DNA of 51,237 bases, from the NCBI GenBank assembly GCA_903915625.1, contig CAIWTN010000223.1, positions 1 through 51,237 on the forward strand. Direction: 5' to 3'. This document shows, piece by piece, positions 43,192 through 50,736 of this stretch. The notes beneath the pieces were generated by a model that did no database searches, had not been told where the DNA came from, and worked only from the letters and a program-made list of their open reading frames with translations. Position 1 is the first letter of the stretch; every line of letters begins with the position of its first letter. The position numbers and the translations under genes are program-made. The stretch is from an uncultured Pseudomonadota bacterium. Lineage in GTDB: Bacteria > Bdellovibrionota_B > Oligoflexia > Oligoflexales > CAIYRB01.

Positions 43192-45021
43192 TCAATTACC
43201 GACAGATTTGGTTAGTTCCTGAATAGTTTTAATGATTTCATTGACTTCGCTTCGCCTATTGGGGTCTCTCGCGGCGCGATTCATCTCTGCTTTTAGGCGA
43301 GTCACCGTCTGTTTGACGCGTTTTTGTGCGATATGGCCGAAAATTTGCCGGATTCGGTCGCGACGGTTGTCGCAGACAAAGGCTCCCGCAGCCGTCTTTA
43401 GCTGCTCCAGCAACTTGTCGATGCCCGGGTAGTCGGTGCTTTCCCACGTTTGTGGCGGCTGGGCTGCCGGAGCCTGCCCCCGCCCCAGACAGTCGAGGAA
43501 CTCTTTGAAGAGCGCCGCATGTTCTGGCCCTAGCTCGAGCTCGCTACTCACTTGTGAAACGATGGCCTTACAGTCGACCTCTTCCGGTTGGGCGTGAAAG
43601 ATATGGCCGAAGAGATCAAAGCCGGCACGGTCTAGCGGCGCCACGGGCGCTCTTTTTGGCTCGCCCGTCTCGGCGGGTTTGGCGAGTGGCGAAACTCCTA
43701 GCATGGGAGTCACGCGGTGACCCTGCTGAGATTGACTGGATTCAGATGGTAGTTGGCTGGCGATGCTGCTGGCATCGATGCCGGTAAGATGGGCAATTCG
43801 GGTCACCAGGAACGACCGTTGGAGGCGATCTGGAATCTGCGCCAGCCAGGGCACAAATTCCTTCGCTACGACCTCTGGTATTTGTAGGGTTGCGGTGGTC
43901 TTGAGGCGTTCACTGACGGCGAAATCGAGCAGGTCAGAGCTACTCGCAAGTAGTTCCTCAAGCGCGCCGACGCCCTTGGCCCTAACAAAGCTGTCGGGAT
44001 CTTCGCCGCTGGTTAGTACAGCTGCTTTGACCTGAATCTCAGGTACGGAGAGGGCCACTTTCACGGCGGCAAGTGTTGCCTTCTGGCCGGCACCATCGCC
44101 ATCAAACAGTAGTACCACTGTACCGGTCGCGTGGCGTAGGAGCTTGAGCTGAGCCGAGGTAAAAGCAGTACCAAGGCAGGCGACGGCCTCAGGTATGCCT
44201 GCCTGCCAAAGCTGCAGAGTGTCCATGTAGCCCTCGACCACTACGGCACGGCTGCGTCCCCGCATCGCCGAGCGCGCTTGATCGAAGCCGAACAATGTGT
44301 GGCTCTTGTCGAAGAGGCGGCTCTCACGACTGTTCAGGTACTTGGGTTGACTGCCGTCCATGGTGCGGCCACCAAAGCCAATGACGCGCCCATGCTGATC
44401 GCGGATTGGGATGGTGAGACGCCCGCGCAGAAAATCATAAGCACTGCCATCTCGCGACGATGCAGTTGCTAGCGAGCACGCAATCATGTCTTCTTCGCGG
44501 TAGCCTTTTTGGCGGAGAAAGCGCACCAAACCGTTGCCCTCTTGAGGACTGACACCGAAGCCATATGCGTCTAGGTTGGCCTCGCTGAAGCCACGGCCCA
44601 AAAGGTATTCGTTCACCAGTTTGCCGCGGGAGCTGCGCCTTAACTCGGCGTAATATTCCTGGGCTGTCTCCATCATTTTATACAGTGAAGCTTCTTGGCG
44701 CTGGCCGCCTCGGCGGTTAAGGCTTGCCTCTAATTCAGGAGCTTCGATTCCGTATTTGCCTGCCAGATATCGCAACGCATCGACAAAGCCGAGTCCTTGA
44801 ATTGCGCGCACGAAGTCGATGGCGTCGCCGTTTTTCTTGCATCCGAAACAATAAAAGTGATCATCGTACAGGTTAAAACTAGGAGATTTCTCATTGTGAA
44901 ACGGACATAGGCCGACAGGACGACCAGAACGCGTCTCTAGCGAGACTGTCTCGCCAATGAGTGAGGCAAGGCTCACCCGGCTTAAGATGCGGGTCTTAAC
45001 GTCAGTGAGCGAGTCCGTCAT
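43192..45021 (-). CDS. dnaG: DNA primase
   Basis: A 609-residue primase that makes RNA primers at the replication fork. The ATG at 45021 is 12 bases after GGAGG; a second ATG at 45033 touches that site and is less likely. The CHC2 zinc finger is at Cys39-x2-His42 and Cys58-x2-Cys61, with the CPFHNEKSPSF box. The Toprim core follows with VVVEGYMD (near 260) and VLLFDGDGAG (near 308), which supply the metal-binding acidic residues. The C-terminal helicase-binding region is poorly conserved. It is upstream of rpoD on the same strand, forming the common dnaG-rpoD pair. Confidence 0.97.
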   Translation of the reverse strand: MTDSLTDVKTRILSRVSLASLIGETVSLETRSGRPVGLCPFHNEKSPSFNLYDDHFYCFGCKKNGDAIDFVRAIQGLGFVDALRYLAGKYGIEAPELEASLNRRGGQRQEASLYKMMETAQEYYAELRRSSRGKLVNEYLLGRGFSEANLDAYGFGVSPQEGNGLVRFLRQKGYREEDMIACSLATASSRDGSAYDFLRGRLTIPIRDQHGRVIGFGGRTMDGSQPKYLNSRESRLFDKSHTLFGFDQARSAMRGRSRAVVVEGYMDTLQLWQAGIPEAVACLGTAFTSAQLKLLRHATGTVVLLFDGDGAGQKATLAAVKVALSVPEIQVKAAVLTSGEDPDSFVRAKGVGALEELLASSSDLLDFAVSERLKTTATLQIPEVVAKEFVPWLAQIPDRLQRSFLVTRIAHLTGIDASSIASQLPSESSQSQQGHRVTPMLGVSPLAKPAETGEPKRAPVAPLDRAGFDLFGHIFHAQPEEVDCKAIVSQVSSELELGPEHAALFKEFLDCLGRGQAPAAQPPQTWESTDYPGIDKLLEQLKTAAGAFVCDNRRDRIRQIFGHIAQKRVKQTVTRLKAEMNRAARDPNRRSEVNEIIKTIQELTKSVGN

Positions 45022-45096
45022 GGGGCAGGTCATCCTCCGACTTGCGGTGCGTGCCCCGGGAGGATAGCGGCGCTTGGCTTTGCCGACAATAGCGGT

Positions 45097-46206
45097 TCAC
45101 AGACGCTTAGCTAGCCGATCACCGAACTCGCAGAGATTCTTGATGTTTGCCAAGATCAAATATTCTGGCTGCGAGAGTTTGTCTTTATGAGCTTGAATAA
45201 TACCGAGCAGCTGGTGTGGGCGAGGTTGCCTGCACAAGTTCTTGGGATCGTGCTCGTCGTCTGTCTCAGACAAGGTGTCGGCCGCGATGAAAGTGACGCT
45301 GTCGTTGCGATGGAATACTTTGAACTCTGACCCAAGTGCCAGATTTAGCTTTTGAATCAACTTGTTGGTGGTGACGGCCTTTTGATCTTTGCGGTAGTAG
45401 GCGATGGCGAAATAAGGCGTCACCGTGCTACCCGCCTGGTCCAGTAAGTAATAGGTGCTTAAGCCACTGTAAATCGGACCAGGTTCTACCTGGAGATCGC
45501 AGGCGGCAGCAGGAAAATAAACAGTCGCCGACTCGGGCTTCTTTGGGTCATAAAAAAGTCGACCGAAGCCAGCGACATCGATTCCCTCTTTGATGCCTTC
45601 TTTGGTCGGTTTCTTAAGTTTAAGGGTGGTCAGGAGGTCCGCGGCTTTTAACTCCGCAAGCCCAGAGAATAGCTGCGGATGGTTGCCAATTAAGCTGTAG
45701 TCGGCCCGCTTGATGTTGGGTAGGGCCTCTTTGATTTTGTGGCAGTCGAAGTTTGGTGTTGCCAGCGATGCAGCCGGGCGTGTGCGATTTAGGCCAATCC
45801 CCGCGAAATAGGCCAGCTCACCGTCGACAAGTAGCGGGAACGGTTGGTTTGGCAGGAAGGTGGTCGCGACCAGGTACTGTCTGCACTGATTGACGGCCTG
45901 ATCCGGCGCGATGCGAGCGTTCAAGGCCGCTTGCATTGCCTGTTTCTTACAGGTGATGTAAAGGTCGGCACCGGGGTAGGTTTCCTTGCAAGCCGAAACG
46001 GCTGCCGTGAAATCAAGTTTCCCCGTCGTTCCTTGTTTTAGAAGTGTAATCGCCTCTTTACGGCACGCATCAAAGCTTTTCAAGGTTTGCGTAATCTGTT
46101 TGTTGCGGGCGGGCGCCAGGCCAGACTGCTTGGCATAGATCGGCGAGGGCCAGCCAGACACGACTATGAGAGAAAGAGTCATGAGTTGCATTAGCAAGGG
46201 GGCCAT
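45097..46206 (-). CDS. Secreted protein of unknown function
   Basis: About 369 residues from the ATG at 46206; the frame is open to 46320 but that part overlaps the yajQ leader and is unsupported. A signal peptide (about 1-24, ending Ile-Tyr-Ala) is followed by a mature part of about 345 residues with ten or so cysteines (FDACRKEA, SACKETY, ITCKKQ, NQCRQYL, FDCHKI, ACDLQV, NLCRQP, NLCEFG), likely disulfide-bonded. The first 110 residues are helical with regularly spaced cysteines. I recognise no family. It is divergent from yajQ and stands 75 bases downstream of dnaG's start, on the same strand. Confidence 0.75.
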   Translation of the reverse strand: MAPLLMQLMTLSLIVVSGWPSPIYAKQSGLAPARNKQITQTLKSFDACRKEAITLLKQGTTGKLDFTAAVSACKETYPGADLYITCKKQAMQAALNARIAPDQAVNQCRQYLVATTFLPNQPFPLLVDGELAYFAGIGLNRTRPAASLATPNFDCHKIKEALPNIKRADYSLIGNHPQLFSGLAELKAADLLTTLKLKKPTKEGIKEGIDVAGFGRLFYDPKKPESATVYFPAAACDLQVEPGPIYSGLSTYYLLDQAGSTVTPYFAIAYYRKDQKAVTTNKLIQKLNLALGSEFKVFHRNDSVTFIAADTLSETDDEHDPKNLCRQPRPHQLLGIIQAHKDKLSQPEYLILANIKNLCEFGDRLAKRL

Positions 46207-46310
46207 CAAAAGGTCGCTTTCCCGATATTCGGTTTTGGCTCGAGACTGATCTGGTTTATAGAGAGAAGATAACGAATTGTGGGAAGATTTGCCACAGCTG
46301 GAGGGGACTC

Positions 46311-46802
46311 GTGCCATCATTCGATATTGTCAGCGAACTAGATATGCAAGAAGTCGATAATGCCGTGAACATGGCGCAGAAGGAAATTGCTCAGCGCTTT
46401 GACTTTCGCGGCGGTAAGTCGTCGATTGAGCTGGACAAAACAGCTAAAAAAATAAAGATTCTGGCTGACGACGACATGAAGCTGCGCTCGATTCATCAAA
46501 TTGTGGAAAGTAAGCTTGCCAAACGCGGAGTCGATCTGCGCGGTTTAAAGTACGGCAAGGAAGAGTCGGGCAGTGGCGGTATCATTCGCCAAGAGATCGA
46601 TCTGAAAGCCGGCCTCGATAAAGAAGAGGCGAAAGAGATCACCAAGCTGATCAAAGAAAGTAAGGTGAAGGTGCAGGCACAGATTCAGGATGAGCAGGTC
46701 CGCGTGACGAGCAAGAGTATCGACGAGCTGCAGGCTGCGATTTCGGTGCTCAAGAAGGGGGAGCTTAAATTCCCGCTGCAATACATCAATATGCGAAGCT
46801 AA
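46311..46802 (+). CDS. yajQ: YajQ-family nucleotide/cyclic-di-GMP-binding protein
   Basis: A 163-residue protein starting at a GTG with GGAGGGG five bases upstream. The family text is clear: MPSFDIVSELDMQEVDNAVNMA at the start, RFDFRGGKSSIELD (about 29-42), and a C-terminal FPLQYINMR. Two alpha-beta domains of ferredoxin type are expected. Some homologues bind cyclic di-GMP and act with transcription regulators; others were reported to bind nucleotides or nucleic acid. The genome also encodes an HD-GYP protein at 1074, so a cyclic-di-GMP role is plausible. It is followed after 62 bases by ychF on the same strand. Confidence 0.95.
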   Translation: MPSFDIVSELDMQEVDNAVNMAQKEIAQRFDFRGGKSSIELDKTAKKIKILADDDMKLRSIHQIVESKLAKRGVDLRGLKYGKEESGSGGIIRQEIDLKAGLDKEEAKEITKLIKESKVKVQAQIQDEQVRVTSKSIDELQAAISVLKKGELKFPLQYINMRS

Positions 46803-46864
46803 ATTTTTTAACTGACCCACCGTCACGTGAGTTTCGGTCAGTCTATTATTGGTAAGGTTGTTTC

Positions 46865-47983
46865 ATGGGTTTTAATTGCGGTATCGTCGGTTTGCCAAAC
46901 GTCGGTAAGTCCACCATCTTTAACGCTCTCACGGCTGCAGGCGCAGCATCGGCAAACTATCCGTTCTGTACGATCGATCCGAACGTAGGTCGCGTGGATG
47001 TGCCTGATCCGCGCTTGGAACAAATTTCCTCGGTCATCAAGACGCAAAGAACGATTCCAGCCAGCATGGAATTTGTCGACATCGCAGGTTTAGTCCGCGG
47101 CGCCTCGCAAGGTGAGGGCCTGGGTAACCAGTTTCTCGGTCACATTCGTGCCACCGATGCTATCGTTAACGTGGTGCGCTGTTTTGAAGATACCGACATC
47201 ACGCACGTTGAAGGGTCGGTGAACCCAGTGCGCGACATCGAAACGATTCAGGCTGAGTTGATCTATGCCGACACGAGCACAGTCGCTAAAGCCCTCGAGC
47301 GTTATCGTAAGTTCCTCAAGGCTGGCAAAAAAGAGCACATCGCAATTGTCGCCATGCTTGAGGCTCTAGACAGTCATCTGCAAGGGCTAAAGCCAGGTCG
47401 GACTTTTGATCCGCAGCCTTTTGTTGGCGATATCTTTGAAGTGCTTGAGGCTTGGCGCGATCTTCACCTGCTGACCTCAAAACCAGCAATCTACTGCTGC
47501 AACGTTGATGAGGCGCTGGCTGCCGGTACCGGCGATAACCAGTACACTAAGGCTGTGCGCGATTATGCGGCTAAAGAGGGTGCAGAGGTCATTCTTTTGT
47601 GCGGCAAGTTAGAGGAAGAGATTAGCACCATGGAGCCAGCCGATCGCCAGGAGATGATCGCGGCTCTTGGTATGAAAGAGCCTGGTCTGAATGCTCTTAT
47701 TCGCGCAGGCTATACAACTTTGGGGCTAGCTACTTACTTTACCGCCGGTGAAAAAGAAGTTCATGCGTGGACGATTCACCGCGGCGATAAAGCGCCAGCT
47801 GCTGCCGGCAAGATTCACTCCGATTTCGAACGCGGCTTTATCAAGGCCGACGTGTACACGATTGCCGACCTGTTGAAAGCCGGTTCTAAAGTTAAGTTAA
47901 AGGAGCTGGGTCAAATTCGCTCTGAAGGAAAAGAATACGTCGTCGTGGACGGTGACGTAATGGAATTCAAGTTTAACGTCTGA
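46865..47983 (+). CDS. ychF: Obg-like ATPase YchF (OLA1 family)
   Basis: A 372-residue, ribosome-associated P-loop enzyme that prefers ATP over GTP. The G1 motif GLPNVGKS is at 9-16, the switch-II/G3 motif FVDIAGLVRGASQGEGLGNQFL near 73-94, the altered G4 motif (NVDE, in place of NKxD) near 217-220 as typical for this family, a helical insertion in the middle, and a C-terminal TGS domain (TYFTAGEKEVHAWTIHRGDKAPAAAGKIHSDFERGFIKADV). Length is slightly longer than E. coli YchF. It probably shares a transcript with yajQ. Confidence 0.97.
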   Translation: MGFNCGIVGLPNVGKSTIFNALTAAGAASANYPFCTIDPNVGRVDVPDPRLEQISSVIKTQRTIPASMEFVDIAGLVRGASQGEGLGNQFLGHIRATDAIVNVVRCFEDTDITHVEGSVNPVRDIETIQAELIYADTSTVAKALERYRKFLKAGKKEHIAIVAMLEALDSHLQGLKPGRTFDPQPFVGDIFEVLEAWRDLHLLTSKPAIYCCNVDEALAAGTGDNQYTKAVRDYAAKEGAEVILLCGKLEEEISTMEPADRQEMIAALGMKEPGLNALIRAGYTTLGLATYFTAGEKEVHAWTIHRGDKAPAAAGKIHSDFERGFIKADVYTIADLLKAGSKVKLKELGQIRSEGKEYVVVDGDVMEFKFNV

Positions 47984-48005
47984 TCGCCAGGCTTGCCGCC
48001 CTGAT

Positions 48006-48029
48006 TATCATCATGACTATCATCATGAC
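48006..48029. repeat. 12-bp perfect tandem repeat
   Basis: TATCATCATGAC occurs twice in tandem (48006-48017 and 48018-48029), 22 bases after the ychF stop. It is probably a small slippage duplication, though it could matter for the 3' end or for a neighbouring promoter. Confidence 0.8.
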
Positions 48030-48076
48030 GGGGGGCTAGGGCTAGTGACTGTTTCGGGCTTGGATAGGGTTTTTAT

Positions 48077-49174
48077 ATGTTACGTGCGTTACTCCTCAAA
48101 AAACTCAAATCTTGGCCATACCTGTTGTTACCGCTGTTGGGCGCGTGTGTGCTTATGCGCACAGGTACCGACAGTGATCCGGCGGCTGCCAAGAAAACAG
48201 CCCCCGAGTCACTGCTGGCTGCCGTGCAGTTTCTCGGTGGGGGAGTGGGCCAGCAAGCGCAGTCAGTGCTTGAAGATTTAGACAGGGCCGAGACCACAGC
48301 GAATACTGGCGAGCTATACGCGATCAAAAAGCTGCGCCCTTTAATTGAGCAGTTGCAGGAGAAGGATCCGAACCTAAAGCCGCGCGATTATGCGAATGCC
48401 GCAAAAGTGATGAACCTCATTGCGCGGGATCATCCGGAAGACTTCGATCTTCAGCTAGCGACGACCAAGGGACTCGACTTCATCGGCAACATCCTACATT
48501 CGAATGCGACGAAGGCCAGTAGTCCGGAAGAGGAGGGTAGCGGCGCGCCGAATGCCCTGTCGAGAGCCTTAAGCTTAGTCGGGAAGTTCCCGAATCAATC
48601 GCGGGCTCATGCTCATTTAGCGGAAGTGCTGGCTGTAAGTGGTGGCGATCAAGTCACTGCCATGCGCAGCTTTGTGCGTTGTTTGCAGTTAGATCCGAAT
48701 AATCGCGATTGTCGGTCGGGTCTAAAGTCATTAGCTGCGGAGTACAGTCGTCCTCGTTGTCGTGAGTATAAACAAAGTGGCTTTGCAGTGCACCGTGCGG
48801 GCGTTAAGGCTGCTGGTTCTAAGTCGCGCAAGTTCACTGTAGATAAACTTGAACTGTTTATCGATGGTAGCCCATTACTTACTGGCGTCGATATTGCCGA
48901 AGTTGTGGCTGCCCCCAGCAGTCCGTCACAAAGCGTCGTTACGCTGAAGCCAAATGCAGCGGCTCGTTTTGAAGCGCAGACCGAGGACGTGGCTAAAACC
49001 GAAGGGTATCTGGTCATTCTCTTGAACGGTAAAGCCGTTGGCGCCCCGCGCGTTTTGAGCCCTGTAAGTAACGGGCAGCTCAGCTTGTCAGTCAGCGGAC
49101 CTAAACTTGACGGTGTCTGTAAGAGCTTTGATACGAGAAAGCTGCCCGCAGATGTAGTCGGGATTTTGCGCTGA
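48077..49174 (+). CDS. Lipoprotein with TPR-like region and C-terminal SecDF-head domain
   Basis: A 365-residue protein with a lipoprotein signal ending Leu-Gly-Ala-Cys (Cys24). Residues about 50-140 are helical. A TPR-like part at about 170-220 (AHAHLAEVLAVSGGDQVTAMRSFVRCLQLDPNNRDC) follows. The last 95 residues match the P1 head subdomain of the protein-export factor SecD: LLTGVDIAEVVAAP, VVTLKPNAAARFEAQTEDVA, VILLNGKAVGAPRVLSPV. Freestanding SecDF-head domains on lipoproteins are known in related bacteria, but their role is unclear. It may assist protein release or outer-membrane assembly. It stands alone and is followed by the DUF4143 cassette. Confidence 0.75.
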   Translation: MLRALLLKKLKSWPYLLLPLLGACVLMRTGTDSDPAAAKKTAPESLLAAVQFLGGGVGQQAQSVLEDLDRAETTANTGELYAIKKLRPLIEQLQEKDPNLKPRDYANAAKVMNLIARDHPEDFDLQLATTKGLDFIGNILHSNATKASSPEEEGSGAPNALSRALSLVGKFPNQSRAHAHLAEVLAVSGGDQVTAMRSFVRCLQLDPNNRDCRSGLKSLAAEYSRPRCREYKQSGFAVHRAGVKAAGSKSRKFTVDKLELFIDGSPLLTGVDIAEVVAAPSSPSQSVVTLKPNAAARFEAQTEDVAKTEGYLVILLNGKAVGAPRVLSPVSNGQLSLSVSGPKLDGVCKSFDTRKLPADVVGILR

Positions 49175-49175
49175 T

Positions 49176-49213
49176 TGGGGTCAGGCAATTTCGCCAACAT
49201 CCTGAAAATACTG
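49176..49213 (+). repeat. Left 38-bp direct repeat flanking the DUF4143 gene
   Basis: A 38-base stretch (beginning TGGGGTC and ending CCTGAAAATACTG) recurs at 50451-50488 in the same orientation with 32 of 38 identical bases and no gaps. The two copies bracket one gene and its promoter, a layout seen at recombined or transposed modules. No terminal inverted repeats, integrase or transposase are visible. Confidence 0.75.
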
Positions 49214-49252
49214 TAAAAAAAGCCATCGGCCACTGATTACCAACACCGGCTC

Positions 49253-49281
49253 TTGACCATACTCCGGAAACGGCGTACAAT
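49253..49281 (+). promoter_or_regulatory. Near-consensus sigma-70 promoter of the DUF4143 gene
   Basis: TTGACC (49253-49258), a 17-base spacer and TACAAT (49276-49281) each differ from consensus at one position. The predicted transcript begins about seven bases downstream, around 49288, while the gene starts at 49290, so the message would be essentially leaderless. The promoter lies inside the inverted repeat at 49255-49295. Confidence 0.65.
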
Positions 49282-49295
49282 TCCGGAGTATGGTC
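49255..49295. promoter_or_regulatory. 15-bp perfect inverted repeat over promoter and start codon
   Basis: GACCATACTCCGGAA (49255-49269) and TTCCGGAGTATGGTC (49281-49295) are exact complements with an 11-base loop. The left arm covers most of the -35 box and the right arm covers the last -10 base, the start site and the ATG at 49290. It may be an operator for a dimeric repressor, or, if transcribed from further upstream, an RNA hairpin that hides the start codon. Confidence 0.8.
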
Positions 49296-50447
49296 GGGCG
49301 TATTCTAAAACTTAATACTTCCAATAGCTTGTTCCTGTTCGGGGCCAGGGGTGCCGGCAAGAGTTCGCTAATTCGCGAGCAGTTTTCGACCCGTGACGAT
49401 GTCCTGTGGATCGATCTGCTCAGTGATGATGACGAAGAAGCATTCCGGCGACAGCCATCGCGGCTGGCCGAGCTGCTCGCGACGGGGCGCTACCGCATTG
49501 CGGTTATCGATGAAGTGCAAAAAAATCCTAAACTTCTCGACATTGTGCATTTGGAAATCGAGAAAAAGGCCAACGTGCAGTTCATCTTGTCGGGCTCAAG
49601 CGCCCGCAAACTTAAACGCGGCGGCGCTAATTTACTAGCCGGTCGGGCCTTCACCTTCCATTTGTTTCCGCTAACCCACAGGGAGCTCGGAGCCTACTTT
49701 GATCTCCACCAAGCGTTGGAATTTGGCACTTTGCCGAAGCTCCTGGAATTCACCGATCCTCTGGACTCATCGCGCTTTCTCAAAGCCTACGTGAGGACTT
49801 ACCTAAAAGAAGAGGTTGTCCTCGAGCAGTTGGTGCGCAAGGTGGAGCCCTTCCAGGATTTCCTCGAGATCTGTGCAGTCATGAACGGCCAGATCATCAA
49901 TTTTGCCAAGATTGCTCAAGACATCGGAGTTGATGAAAAGACGGTCAAGACCTATTACGATATTTTAGTCGATACGTTAATCGGCTTTTACCTGCCGTCG
50001 TTTCATCGCTCAATCCGCAAGCGCCAGCGCGAGGCTCCTAAATTTTATTTGTTTGATACCGGGGTGCGTCGCGCCCTAGCTAATACTTTGAGTCTGAAGC
50101 TTGAGGCGCAGACTTATGAATATGGCCGCGCCTTTGAGCATCTCGTGATTCTTGAGGTGATGCGGCTCAATTCGTATGCCGAAGCTGATTTCAAGTTGTC
50201 CTATTTGCGCACCAAGGACGACGCTGAAATCGACCTGATCATTGAGCGACCCGGGGCTCCGGATGTACTGGTCGAAATCAAATCCTATAAGCGCCTAGAT
50301 AGAAGTGACGCTAAGAAGCTTAACGCTCTTAAATCAGCATGGGATCGCCCCGCCGAGGCAATGATCTGGTCGCAGGACCCGACAGAAACCGTGGTCGAGG
50401 GAATCACCTGCCTACCTTGGCAAACTGGGCTGGCGAGGATCCTATAG
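49290..50447 (+). CDS. AAA ATPase with DUF4143 and PD-(D/E)XK-like C-terminus
   Basis: A 385-residue protein of the widespread solitary ATPase family (AAA_14 plus DUF4143). Walker A GARGAGKS is at 18-25, Walker B VIDE at 72-75, and a sensor-like ILSGSSARKL at 99-108. Middle residues about 160-250 are helical with a DNA-binding look (FAKIAQDIGVDEKTVKTYYDIL, a helix-turn-helix pattern). The C-terminus has Glu284, EID at 313-315 and EIK at 329-331, matching a PD-(D/E)XK nuclease-like core. Function of the family is not settled; defence, mobile-element or stress roles have been proposed. It has its own promoter inside a palindrome and lies between 38-bp direct repeats. Confidence 0.9.
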   Translation: MVGRILKLNTSNSLFLFGARGAGKSSLIREQFSTRDDVLWIDLLSDDDEEAFRRQPSRLAELLATGRYRIAVIDEVQKNPKLLDIVHLEIEKKANVQFILSGSSARKLKRGGANLLAGRAFTFHLFPLTHRELGAYFDLHQALEFGTLPKLLEFTDPLDSSRFLKAYVRTYLKEEVVLEQLVRKVEPFQDFLEICAVMNGQIINFAKIAQDIGVDEKTVKTYYDILVDTLIGFYLPSFHRSIRKRQREAPKFYLFDTGVRRALANTLSLKLEAQTYEYGRAFEHLVILEVMRLNSYAEADFKLSYLRTKDDAEIDLIIERPGAPDVLVEIKSYKRLDRSDAKKLNALKSAWDRPAEAMIWSQDPTETVVEGITCLPWQTGLARIL

Positions 50448-50450
50448 GCC

Positions 50451-50488
50451 TGGGGTCGGGCACTTTCAGCAAACTCCTGAAAATACTG
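50451..50488 (+). repeat. Right 38-bp direct repeat flanking the DUF4143 gene
   Basis: The partner of 49176-49213, starting four bases after the gene's stop codon. It shares 32 of 38 bases, with identical ends (TGGGGTC and TCCTGAAAATACTG). Its position directly after the stop suggests that the repeat and the gene travel or recombine as one unit. Confidence 0.75.
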
Positions 50489-50736
50489 GTATCAGCCGAT
50501 ACTTATCCAAAATTGCGGCGGCTCCAATTGCCCGGACCTTAAGCTAAGTCGCCGTATTTAAATGTTTTTACGCCCAAGTGGTAGTCGTGAGGCTGGCTGC
50601 GGATTTCGGGTGTTAGGCGACCGTAATCCACCGATAAATCGAGAGAAAAAAGACCTCAAGTATTACCCCCGCCGTGACGATTACCTAGAGAGATGAAAAG
50701 GAAAGGGTAAGATTTTTGCCATGAGTTAGGCAGTCG

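Noticed and set aside
46812-46843. ACTGACC/GGTCAGT stem after yajQ as a terminator
   Set aside because: The T-run lies before the stem and the loop is long, so it does not fit an intrinsic terminator; transcription probably continues into ychF.
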